Shown here: one piece after another, positions 1 through 6,569 of the stretch
Layout of the letters: the number at the start of each line of letters is the position of its first letter
Position numbering within the stretch: the first letter of the stretch is position 1
Assembly: GCA_934503195.1 (NCBI GenBank)
Contig: CAKSVM010000092.1
Span: 1-11,768, forward strand
Direction of reading: 5' to 3'
DNA: 11,768 nucleotides
From: an uncultured Eubacteriales bacterium
GTDB taxonomy: Bacteria > Bacillota > Clostridia > Oscillospirales > CAG-272
The notes under the pieces: model-generated
Databases searched by the model: none
Told to the model about the DNA's origin: nothing
The model's input: the letters and a program-made list of their open reading frames with translations, nothing else
Made by a program: the position numbers and the translations under genes

Positions 1-75
1 CGAGTGGCCAAAGGGGACAGACTGTAAATCTGCTGCTTGATAGCTTCGGTGGTCCGAATCCACCCGCTCCCACCA
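1..75 (+). tRNA. tRNA-Tyr (GTA), 5' end cut off by the window edge
   Basis: Class II tRNA. The anticodon loop is at 22-28 with anticodon GTA at 24-26, which reads the Tyr codons UAU/UAC. A three-pair variable-arm stem (GCT 35-37 with AGC 42-44) gives the long extra arm expected of bacterial tRNA-Tyr. The T stem is GGTGG 48-52 with CCACC 60-64, around the loop TCCGAAT. The 3' acceptor strand is 65-71, followed by A72 and an encoded CCA at 73-75. The first roughly 10-11 bases (5' acceptor strand and start of the D stem) lie outside the window. Two oddities are that T-loop position 55 reads C instead of the near-universal T, and that the outer anticodon-stem pair (17/33) is A-C. Confidence 0.95.
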
Positions 76-77
76 GA

Positions 78-107
78 CCCTCAGGTTTTACCTGAGGGTT
101 TTGCTTT
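78..107 (+). terminator. Rho-independent terminator after tRNA-Tyr
   Basis: A perfect 8-bp stem (CCCTCAGG 78-85 with CCTGAGGG 91-98) around a TTTTA loop is followed by TTTTGCTTT. It starts two bases after the CCA end, so it ends the tRNA transcript. Confidence 0.9.
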
Positions 108-144
108 GATTATCAGTTAGTCAACGCTAATCAGGAGGTATATC

Positions 145-891
145 ATGCGGATTCTTGTCTTCGGAGCCGGGGTGCTCGGCTGCAATCTGGCGAACGATTT
201 TTTCCGCGCGGGAAAGGACGTAACGCTTCTCGCCCGTGGTGAGTGGGGCAAACGGCTGAAATCGGACGGACTCCGGATCAAATCGAAGTTCAGTCCCTTC
301 ACAAAGGTCAGCCGGATTCCGATAATCTCATCTCTGTCGCCAGACGATCTCTATGACGTGATCTTCATCGCGGCGCGCTGCACGCAGATTCCGGAAATCA
401 CCGGAATTCTCAGTCAGAACCGCTCCGAAAATCTCGTCTTTGTCGGCAACAATGTCAGAACGGAAAAGCTCGTCGACTCGCTCCCCGGAAAGAACGTGAT
501 GTTCGCCTTCTCGTCTTCGGCCGGACACCGCGAAGCGGATCGGGTCTGCTCGGTCGACCTCAGAAAGATAAAAAACGATTCGGAGTACCTTGATTCGATA
601 ATCGACGCGAACATCGAGGGCTACCGCGCGATCGAAAAGCTCGGACACAAAATTCTCCCGGAGGGCGACAAGAATTATTTGTCCGACGCCTACCGTAACA
701 CCTGCCGGAAGTTCTTCAGACTCATCTGCGCGACGAGTCTCGGAAAAATCTGCGTCAGCGACCACGCGATGAACGCGGTCGGCGAGATGAGCGCGCTGAA
801 CCGCGACATAAAGCCGATTCTCTTCACCTCGCCCGACGAATATCCGGTCTGGCGGAAGCTAGAAAAGGACGCCGGAAAATATCTTAGATAA
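145..891 (+). CDS. Ketopantoate reductase-like (ApbA/PanE family) oxidoreductase, short form
   Basis: Encodes 248 residues. The N-terminal Rossmann fold shows GAGVLG at 7-12 and LLAR at 28-31, whose arginine is where the family binds the NADPH 2'-phosphate; FVGNN at 99-103 matches the family's Asn-rich loop. The C-terminal helices (EGYRAIEKLG near 158-167, HAMNAVGEMSAL near 207-218) resemble the end of the family's helical domain. Relatives are usually about 300 residues. What seems absent, around residue 140, is the central stretch with the catalytic-lysine motif (WxKLxxN in true PanE). True pantoate synthesis is therefore doubtful, and the gene could be a related 2-ketoacid reductase or a decayed copy. 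The start is fixed by AGGAGG at 133-138, 6 bases before ATG. No convincing promoter lies between the tRNA terminator and this gene. Cytosolic by lack of a signal peptide. Confidence 0.8.
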   Translation: MRILVFGAGVLGCNLANDFFRAGKDVTLLARGEWGKRLKSDGLRIKSKFSPFTKVSRIPIISSLSPDDLYDVIFIAARCTQIPEITGILSQNRSENLVFVGNNVRTEKLVDSLPGKNVMFAFSSSAGHREADRVCSVDLRKIKNDSEYLDSIIDANIEGYRAIEKLGHKILPEGDKNYLSDAYRNTCRKFFRLICATSLGKICVSDHAMNAVGEMSALNRDIKPILFTSPDEYPVWRKLEKDAGKYLR

Positions 892-899
892 ATAAAGTT

Positions 900-935
900 A
901 ACGCCATTACCCGGCTTTCCGGACAATGGCGTTTT
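900..935. terminator. Two-way terminator between the reductase-like gene and pyk
   Basis: The stem AACGCCATT (900-908) pairs with AATGGCGTT (925-933). An inner CCGG/CCGG helix (911-914 with 919-922) has a CTTT loop. TTTT follows on the plus strand, and AACTTTATTT follows on the minus strand, so it can end both convergent transcripts. Confidence 0.8.
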
Positions 936-964
936 CAGTTCTCAGGCTTGGATTTACGGCTTTT

Positions 965-2737
965 TCACGCCTTCTTCGGGTCGCCGCCGCAGTAGACCAT
1001 GCCGCGCTTTGCGTCGACAGTGACCGCCGTTCCCGACTTCAGGATCTTCGTGGCTCCGAGCGCGCCGACGATGACCGGGATTCCGAGTGCCTGTCCGACG
1101 ATCGCCGCGTGCGAGTCGTCGCCGTCGATCTCGCAGATTATTCCGCCCGCGTGACGGAGAATGTCGATTATGTGGTTCGACGTCGCCGGAATCACGAGAA
1201 TGTCCCCCGGCTTGAAGGACTGTCTCGCCTCGTTTTCATCGCGGCAGACGCAGAGCGTTCCGCAGACCGGCTCAAAATCTCCCGAGGGGATTCCGGTTCC
1301 GCAGGTCAGGACGTCGCCGACGATCTGAACCTTCAGGATATTCGTCGTTCCCGAGACGCCGAGCGGCATTCCGGCCGTGATGACCGCGAGGTCGCCGTAC
1401 TCGACGTATCCGTTCTTCGCCGCGACCGAGATCGCGTGTTCAAAGAGCGCGTCGGAGGTCGTCTGAACCTCGATCATCATCGGAGTCACGCCCCAGCTCA
1501 GCGAGAGCTGACGGCAGACCTTTTCGACCGGGGAGCATCCGATTATCGGCGTCACCGGACGGAAGCGGCTCATCATTCTCGCCGTCGTTCCCGACTTTGT
1601 GACCGTGATTATCGCGTTCGCGCCGAGGTCGTGCGCCGTCGTACAGGCCGCGTGGGAGATCGCCGTCGTGACGTTTGAGAAGCCAGAGAGCTGATTCTGT
1701 CTGAATCTCTCGATATAATTTATGTCGCGCTCGGTTCTCGTAGCGATGCGCGCCATCGTGCGGACGCTCTCGACCGGATATTCGCCCGCCGCCGTCTCGC
1801 CCGAGAGCATGATCGCCGAGGTTCCGTCGTAGATCGCGTTCGCGACGTCGGTGATTTCGGCTCTGGTCGGACGCGGATGATGAGTCATCGACTCTAACAT
1901 CTGGGTCGCCGTGATCGCCGGCTTGCCCGCGTTATACGCCTTTGAGATCAGCTTTTTCTGGATGATCGGGATCTCCTCCATCGGGATTTCGACTCCCATG
2001 TCTCCGCGCGCGACCATTATCGCGTCGGAGACCTTGATGATCTCGTCTATGTTCTCGACACCCGCCGCATTCTCGATCTTCGCGATTATGCGGATGTCAG
2101 AGCCGCTGTGCTTTTCGAGCAGGGCGCGTATCGCCTCGATATCAGCCGCGCACTGAGTGAACGACGCGGCGATGAAATCAAAGTCCTGTTCGATTCCGAA
2201 AAGTATGTCAGATCTGTCGCGCTCGGAGAGAAAAGGAATCGACAGCTTCACGCCGGGTACATTCACACCCTTGCGGCTCGAAACCGTCCCGCCGCTCACC
2301 ACGCGGCAGTTTATCCCGTTTTCATTCGCGCTGTTCACCTTAAGCTCGACAAGGCCGTCGTCTATGAGAATCGAGCCTCCGGCGGTAATGTCACGCCAGA
2401 GATTCTTATATGTGACCGACGCGTGATTCTGATCTCCGACCGAGTCGTCAAAGGTCAGTCTGAATTCCTGATCCTTTTCGAGATTCACGGGAGAATCGAA
2501 CACTCCGAGTCTTATCTCGGGTCCCTTGGTGTCAAGCAGCAGCGCGGTCGGCGTCCCAAGGCTCTCACGCACCGATTTCACCATGTCAGCGATCTTTTTG
2601 TGTCCCTCATGATCACCGTGGGAGAAGTTGAGTCTGGCGACGTTCATTCCGGCTTTTATCATTTCGCTGATTTTTTCTGGAGTTGACGAGGCCGGACCGA
2701 GCGTGCAGATTATCTTGGTTTTTCTGGTTTCAAGCAT
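965..2737 (-). CDS. pyk: Pyruvate kinase with C-terminal PEP-utiliser domain
   Basis: Glycolytic enzyme transferring phosphate from phosphoenolpyruvate to ADP, giving pyruvate and ATP in the cytosol. Numbering is from the chosen start (590 aa). The N-terminal KTKIICTLGPAS is typical. Present are ARLNFSHG near 34-41, the catalytic-lysine motif AKIEN near 219-223, metal-binding VARGDMG near 242-248, TATQMLESM near 276-284, PTRAEITDVANA near 290-301 and SGETAAGEYP near 312-321. Residues from about 478 to the end form the extra phosphohistidine-type domain of Bacilli and Clostridia enzymes, with its histidine (DDSHAAIVGQALGIPV) near 543. I place the start at 2737, not the upstream in-frame ATG at 2746. 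AGAAAGGA (2753-2746 on the minus strand) matches the 16S tail and lies 8 bases before 2737, whereas its last base is the A of the 2746 ATG. Single-gene transcript from a near-consensus promoter. Confidence 0.97.
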   Translation of the reverse strand: MLETRKTKIICTLGPASSTPEKISEMIKAGMNVARLNFSHGDHEGHKKIADMVKSVRESLGTPTALLLDTKGPEIRLGVFDSPVNLEKDQEFRLTFDDSVGDQNHASVTYKNLWRDITAGGSILIDDGLVELKVNSANENGINCRVVSGGTVSSRKGVNVPGVKLSIPFLSERDRSDILFGIEQDFDFIAASFTQCAADIEAIRALLEKHSGSDIRIIAKIENAAGVENIDEIIKVSDAIMVARGDMGVEIPMEEIPIIQKKLISKAYNAGKPAITATQMLESMTHHPRPTRAEITDVANAIYDGTSAIMLSGETAAGEYPVESVRTMARIATRTERDINYIERFRQNQLSGFSNVTTAISHAACTTAHDLGANAIITVTKSGTTARMMSRFRPVTPIIGCSPVEKVCRQLSLSWGVTPMMIEVQTTSDALFEHAISVAAKNGYVEYGDLAVITAGMPLGVSGTTNILKVQIVGDVLTCGTGIPSGDFEPVCGTLCVCRDENEARQSFKPGDILVIPATSNHIIDILRHAGGIICEIDGDDSHAAIVGQALGIPVIVGALGATKILKSGTAVTVDAKRGMVYCGGDPKKA

Positions 2738-2745
2738 ATCGCTCA

Positions 2746-2753
2746 TCCTTTCT
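2746..2753 (-). promoter_or_regulatory. Ribosome binding site that sets the pyk start
   Basis: AGAAAGGA read on the minus strand is eight bases complementary to the 3' end of 16S rRNA. Its last A is the first base of the upstream ATG (2746-2744), so that ATG cannot be served by it. The ATG at 2737-2735 is at the ideal distance of 8 bases. Confidence 0.75.
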
Positions 2754-2802
2754 GTAGGCTATTTTGATGTTACCATGAAGTCAAAAATCCTTACCCAATT
2801 AT

Positions 2803-2830
2803 ATTATACCACATTTTTTGAGTTTGTCAA
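2803..2830 (-). promoter_or_regulatory. pyk promoter, consensus -35 and extended -10
   Basis: On the minus strand TTGACA (2830-2825) is separated by 16 bases from TATAAT (2808-2803), and the -10 is preceded by TGG. Both hexamers match the housekeeping sigma consensus exactly. The predicted leader is about 55-60 bases. This suggests strong constitutive expression, as expected for a glycolytic gene. Confidence 0.85.
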
Positions 2831-2920
2831 GCATAGTTTATTTTTTCACGAACTTTTTTGTTGCCCAGTTTTTCCGACTCCGGCGAAGTATAGTTTGTAT
2901 ATAATATTTGTAAATATTTC

Positions 2921-2949
2921 TTGACTTTTCGCGCCGTATGAGCTATAAT
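2921..2949 (+). promoter_or_regulatory. Promoter of the MATE operon
   Basis: TTGACT (2921-2926), a 17-base spacer and TATAAT (2944-2949). The expected transcription start near 2956 gives a leader of about 25 bases before the TTG start codon. It is divergent from the pyk promoter, about 90 bp away. Confidence 0.85.
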
Positions 2950-2981
2950 ATTATGGCAACGTTTATTTATGGAGAAACAAC

Positions 2982-4352
2982 TTGAAAAAACAGAAATTTC
3001 AGATAGATATGTGCTCAGGAGCCGTTCTCCCGAAGCTTCTCGCCTTCGCGCTTCCGATGATGGCGACGAACGTGCTTCAGCTTCTCTTCTCGGCCGCGGA
3101 CAGCATCGTCGTCGGACGCTTTGCCGGAGAGGCTCAGCTCGCCGCGGTCGGCGCGGTCGGACCGCTTATCAGCCTTCTCACGAATCTTTTTCTCGGCCTT
3201 TCGGTCGGCGTGAACGTCGCCGCCGCGCGCGCTTTCGGCTCGGGGGACGAGGACGGACTCTCAAAGACTCTTCACACCGCGCTTTCACTCAGCCTTGTGA
3301 TCGGAGTCTTCATGACCTGCTTCGCGCTCTCGCTGACAAGGCAGCTTCTCATCATGATGCACACGCCCGACGACGTCCTTCCGCACGCGCTTCTCTATCT
3401 CAGGATATATTTCCTCGGAATGACGCCGATGACGGTCTACAACTTCATGAGCGCGGTTCTGCGCGCCGTGGGCGACACAAAGCGTCCGCTGATCTTCCTT
3501 GTGATCTCGGGCGGACTCAATGTGGTGCTGAACATCGTCTTCGTCGCGCTCTTCCACTGGGGAGTCACCGGGGTCGCGGTCGCGACGATCCTGACTCAGG
3601 CTCTCTCGGCGGTTCTCGTCCTGATCTGCCTTTCGCGCGAGTCGGGCGGAATCAGACTCGATTTCAAGAAGCTAGGATTTTCAAAGGACAAGGTCGTGCG
3701 CATTGTCAAGATCGGACTCCCGGCCGGAATCCAGTCGTCGATGTACTCGATCTCGAACGTCATGATTCAGTCGTCGATAAACGGCTTCGGAAAGACGGTC
3801 ATGGCCGCCAACACCGCCGCGGTAAACTTCGAGGACATGATCTACTTCACGATGAACGCCGTCATGCAGTCGGTCACTTCCTTCACCGGGCAGAACATGG
3901 GCAAGCGGAACATGAAGCGCGTAAAGCACGTTCAGCTCGTCGGTCAGTGCGTCGTCATCTGCACCGGAGTCCTGATGCTGAGCTTTTTCCTCATCTTCGC
4001 GCCGCAGCTGCTCGGAATCTACATAAAGAAAAGCGACGTCATCATTTACGGAATCGAGAGACTTAAGATCCTGCTCCCGCTCTACTTCCTCTGCGGAGCC
4101 ATGGAGGTCTTCATAGGCGGAATGCAGGGAATGGGGCATTCGCTTCTCCCGGCGATAATTTCGCTTGTTGGAATCTGCGCGTTCAGAGTCGGATTCCTGA
4201 CCTTCGTCTTCCCGATCGAGGCCTTCCACAAGGTTACCTACGTCTACGCGCTCTACCCGGCGACGTGGATTGTGACCGCCGCGGCTGAGGGAATCTGCTT
4301 CCTTCTGGTGTTCCGCTCCGAATCGAAAAAAACAAAAAAGGAGATTTCATGA
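2982..4352 (+). CDS. MATE family multidrug/metabolite efflux transporter, first copy
   Basis: A 456-residue integral membrane protein of the normal length for 12-helix MATE transporters, which export cationic or metabolite substrates in exchange for H+ or Na+. Hydrophobic segments run throughout. Helix 1 carries the family's conserved aspartate in LLFSAADSIVVGRF (D40), followed by AAVGAVGPL. The halves show the usual internal repeat (LPMMATNVLQLLF near 24-36; GLPAGIQSSMYS near 243-254). Translation starts at TTG (2982). GGAG at 2971-2974 lies 7 bases upstream, and no in-frame ATG precedes the conserved QIDMCSG motif closely enough. It overlaps the second MATE gene by ATGA and is clearly its paralogue, sharing the unusual QIDMCSG..LPK.L.F.LP N-terminus. 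Substrate cannot be told from sequence. Confidence 0.93.
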   Translation: MKKQKFQIDMCSGAVLPKLLAFALPMMATNVLQLLFSAADSIVVGRFAGEAQLAAVGAVGPLISLLTNLFLGLSVGVNVAAARAFGSGDEDGLSKTLHTALSLSLVIGVFMTCFALSLTRQLLIMMHTPDDVLPHALLYLRIYFLGMTPMTVYNFMSAVLRAVGDTKRPLIFLVISGGLNVVLNIVFVALFHWGVTGVAVATILTQALSAVLVLICLSRESGGIRLDFKKLGFSKDKVVRIVKIGLPAGIQSSMYSISNVMIQSSINGFGKTVMAANTAAVNFEDMIYFTMNAVMQSVTSFTGQNMGKRNMKRVKHVQLVGQCVVICTGVLMLSFFLIFAPQLLGIYIKKSDVIIYGIERLKILLPLYFLCGAMEVFIGGMQGMGHSLLPAIISLVGICAFRVGFLTFVFPIEAFHKVTYVYALYPATWIVTAAAEGICFLLVFRSESKKTKKEIS

Positions 4353-5743
4353 CAAAGACAGACAAGTATCAGATAGATATGTGTTCGGGCCCGATACTCC
4401 CAAAGATGCTCAAATTCACGCTTCCGCTGATGGCCGCCAGCCTTTTGCAGCTGCTCTTCAACGCGGCCGACATAATCGTCGTCGGTAAATTCTGCGGCGA
4501 CAACTCGATGGCGGCAGTCGGCTCGAACGGCGCGCTCGTAAACCTGATGACCAACTTCTTCATCGGCCTCTCGACCGGAGTCAACGTCCTGGCCGCCAGA
4601 TACTACGGCTCAAAAAGCGACGAGGATCTCTCAAAAACCGTCCACACTTCCCTGCTCTTAAGCCTGATCGGCGGAATCGCTCTGACCTTCATCGGACTTT
4701 TCGGCGCGATCGGGATGCTGGAGGTCATGTCGACTCCCGAGGAGATTCTGCCGCTGGCGACGGTTTACCTCAGAATCTACTTCATCGGAATGCCGTCGGT
4801 GACGATCTACAACTTCGGAAGCGCGATTCTGCGCTCGATCGGCGACACGAAGCGCCCGCTCTACTATCTCGCGACGGCCGGAGTTCTGAACGTGATTCTC
4901 AACATCATCTTTGTCGTCGTCTTCAGAATGGACGTCGCCGGAGTCGCGCTCGCCACGATACTCACGCAGACGCTTTCGGCGTATCTGATCGTCAGATGCC
5001 TTATGCGCGAGACCGGGGCGATAAAGCTTGAGCTTAAAAAGCTCAGAATCGACAAAACAAAGCTTCTCCAGATAATCCGCATCGGACTTCCTTCGGGGCT
5101 TCAGGGAACGCTTTTCTCGCTTTCGAACGTCGTCATCCAGTCGTCGATAAACCTCTTCGGCGACGTTGTGGTCGCGGGCAACGCGGCGGCCGGAAATCTC
5201 GAAGGCTTCGTCTACGTCGCGATGAACTCCTTCGCGCAGGCGGTCGTCTCCTTCACGAGTCAGAACTTCGGCCGGCACAATTTCAAGCGGATTGTGAGAA
5301 TCCAGCTGATCGGTCAGGCCTGCGCGGTCGTGACCGGACTTATCCTTGGAAACACGCTTACCTTCCTCGGAAACAAGCTTCTCTGGATCTATTCCGACAC
5401 TCAGGCCGTCGTCGACGCGGGGCTTATAAGATTTGACTACGTAGCTACGCCCTATTTCCTCTGCGGAATCATGGACTGCCTGTCGCTCGGAATGCGCGGA
5501 ATCGGATACTCGATTCTTCCGATGGTCGTGTCGCTCGCCGGAGCCTGCGGATTCAGACTCGTTTGGCTGGCGACGATCTTCAAGATCCCGGCCTTCCACG
5601 TGATCGAGACGGTTTACATATCCTATCCGATCTCGTGGATTCTGACCGCGCTTGTGCATCTGCTCTGCTTTGTCATCGCAATGAAAAAGCTCAGAAAGAG
5701 ATATCCCGACGGCGAAAGCTTACAGACCGAAATTCCCGCGTAA
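4349..5743 (+). CDS. MATE family efflux transporter, second copy
   Basis: A 464-residue, 12-helix MATE protein. The helix-1 aspartate lies in LLFNAADIIVVGKF (D41), followed by AAVGSNGALVNLMTNFFIGLS. It aligns end to end with the preceding gene at what looks like roughly half identity, including LSKTVHTSL, the FGSAILRSIGDTKRPL block and the GLPSGLQGTLFSLSNV repeat-half start. The ATG overlaps the upstream stop by 4 bases (ATGA at 4349-4352), with AGGAG at 4339-4343, so the two are translationally coupled and made in similar amounts. This suggests either joint function or simple local duplication. MATE proteins are normally described as monomers, so a paired assembly would be unusual. Next downstream is a hydrolase only 12 bases away. 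Confidence 0.93.
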   Translation: MTKTDKYQIDMCSGPILPKMLKFTLPLMAASLLQLLFNAADIIVVGKFCGDNSMAAVGSNGALVNLMTNFFIGLSTGVNVLAARYYGSKSDEDLSKTVHTSLLLSLIGGIALTFIGLFGAIGMLEVMSTPEEILPLATVYLRIYFIGMPSVTIYNFGSAILRSIGDTKRPLYYLATAGVLNVILNIIFVVVFRMDVAGVALATILTQTLSAYLIVRCLMRETGAIKLELKKLRIDKTKLLQIIRIGLPSGLQGTLFSLSNVVIQSSINLFGDVVVAGNAAAGNLEGFVYVAMNSFAQAVVSFTSQNFGRHNFKRIVRIQLIGQACAVVTGLILGNTLTFLGNKLLWIYSDTQAVVDAGLIRFDYVATPYFLCGIMDCLSLGMRGIGYSILPMVVSLAGACGFRLVWLATIFKIPAFHVIETVYISYPISWILTALVHLLCFVIAMKKLRKRYPDGESLQTEIPA

Positions 5744-5755
5744 AGGAGAAAAATC

Positions 5756-6490
5756 ATGAAAACGCTTATTTACGACAAAGAAAAAGAGCTTAAGCTCGAT
5801 CTTTACCTCCCCGAAACGAAAAAGCCGCCGCTTTTCATTTATATGCACGGCGGCGGACTCTGTGCCGGGAGTCGGAGCGATTTTGCCGGAATCGCCGGGA
5901 CGCTCGAAAAGGCCGGAATCGCCTCGGCTTCACTCGACTACAGGATGTATCCGGCAGCGGTTTTTCCCGAGTTTATTGAAGACTGCGCGAAGGCGGTCGA
6001 TTTTCTCCTGAACGGGGCGGGTTATGAGTTTTCGAAGATCATCGTCGGCGGCTCGTCGGCGGGAGCGTATCTCTCGATGATGATGCTATTCGACAAAAAG
6101 TATCTCGGAAAGTACGGAATCGATCCGCTCTCTTTTGACGGCTGGCTGCTTGACGCCGGACAGCCGACGACGCATTTCAATGTCCTGAACGAGCGCGGGC
6201 TTGACTCAAGGCTCGTCAGAATCGACGAAGCCGCGCCTCTGTATTTTATCAACCGTGATTTCGTCCCCGTCAGCACCGACAGAAAGCTCCCGCGGATTCT
6301 GAACATCTCGGCGAGCAACGACATGACCTGCCGCCTTGAACAGCTGAAACTCCTCGACGCGACGCTGAGACACTTTGGCTACCCGGCCGACCGACTGAGA
6401 TTCGAGTACATGAACGGCTTCTCGCACTGCGAGTATGACCGTCTTCCGATCTTCGCGAAGATTATTAAGGATTTCGTGAGATCCTGCTAA
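5756..6490 (+). CDS. Alpha/beta hydrolase, HSL/acetyl-esterase-like
   Basis: A 244-residue cytosolic serine hydrolase with no signal peptide. The oxyanion-hole motif HGGG is at 31-34. The nucleophile elbow GGSSAG is at 98-103 with Ser101. The probable acid is Asp189 (SNDMT) and the base His224 (GFSHCEYD), so a full catalytic triad is present. The family comprises carboxylesterases and acetyl-esterases acting on small acyl or acetylated substrates. It is third in the MATE operon: stop of the preceding gene at 5741-5743, AAGGAG at 5743-5748, ATG 7 bases later. The context suggests the enzyme modifies, deacylates or detoxifies something the transporters export, or that imported acetylated sugars are processed; neither is shown. 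An intact gene followed by a strong terminator. Confidence 0.88.
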   Translation: MKTLIYDKEKELKLDLYLPETKKPPLFIYMHGGGLCAGSRSDFAGIAGTLEKAGIASASLDYRMYPAAVFPEFIEDCAKAVDFLLNGAGYEFSKIIVGGSSAGAYLSMMMLFDKKYLGKYGIDPLSFDGWLLDAGQPTTHFNVLNERGLDSRLVRIDEAAPLYFINRDFVPVSTDRKLPRILNISASNDMTCRLEQLKLLDATLRHFGYPADRLRFEYMNGFSHCEYDRLPIFAKIIKDFVRSC

Positions 6491-6498
6491 ACAATCGA

Positions 6499-6536
6499 AA
6501 AGGTGCTGCCGCGAACGCGGCAGCACCTTTCTATTT
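6499..6536. terminator. Two-way terminator, 14-bp stem, after the hydrolase
   Basis: Arms 6499-6512 and 6517-6530 pair perfectly around a GAAC loop. A-tract and T-tract flanks sit on both sides (AAA before, TTT within and after). It ends the MATE/hydrolase operon on the plus strand and the propeller gene arriving on the minus strand. Confidence 0.9.
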
Positions 6537-6569
6537 AAGAAAAGAAATGAAAAGCTCTGGCGGGGAAAA

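Noticed and set aside
926..2686. Long open frames on the plus strand opposite pyk (926-1678 and 2108-2686)
   Set aside because: They are antisense to a clearly conserved enzyme. Their translations are Arg/Asp-rich with no recognisable domain or good ribosome binding site; GC-rich codon bias opens the opposite frames.
2900..2905. Extra TATAAT between the pyk and MATE promoters
   Set aside because: No -35 hexamer at 15-19 bases upstream on the plus strand; it is probably chance in AT-rich DNA.
2969..4066. A 365-codon open frame beginning ATG at 2969, overlapping the first MATE gene
   Set aside because: It is out of frame with the MATE protein and gives an Arg/His/Ser-rich sequence without hydrophobic segments, so it is a frame shadow. 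The TTG at 2982 yields the real transporter.
4658..5659. A 333-codon minus-strand frame inside the second MATE gene
   Set aside because: It mirrors the coding strand of a convincing transporter and is highly charged and low in complexity; no promoter or ribosome binding site is seen.
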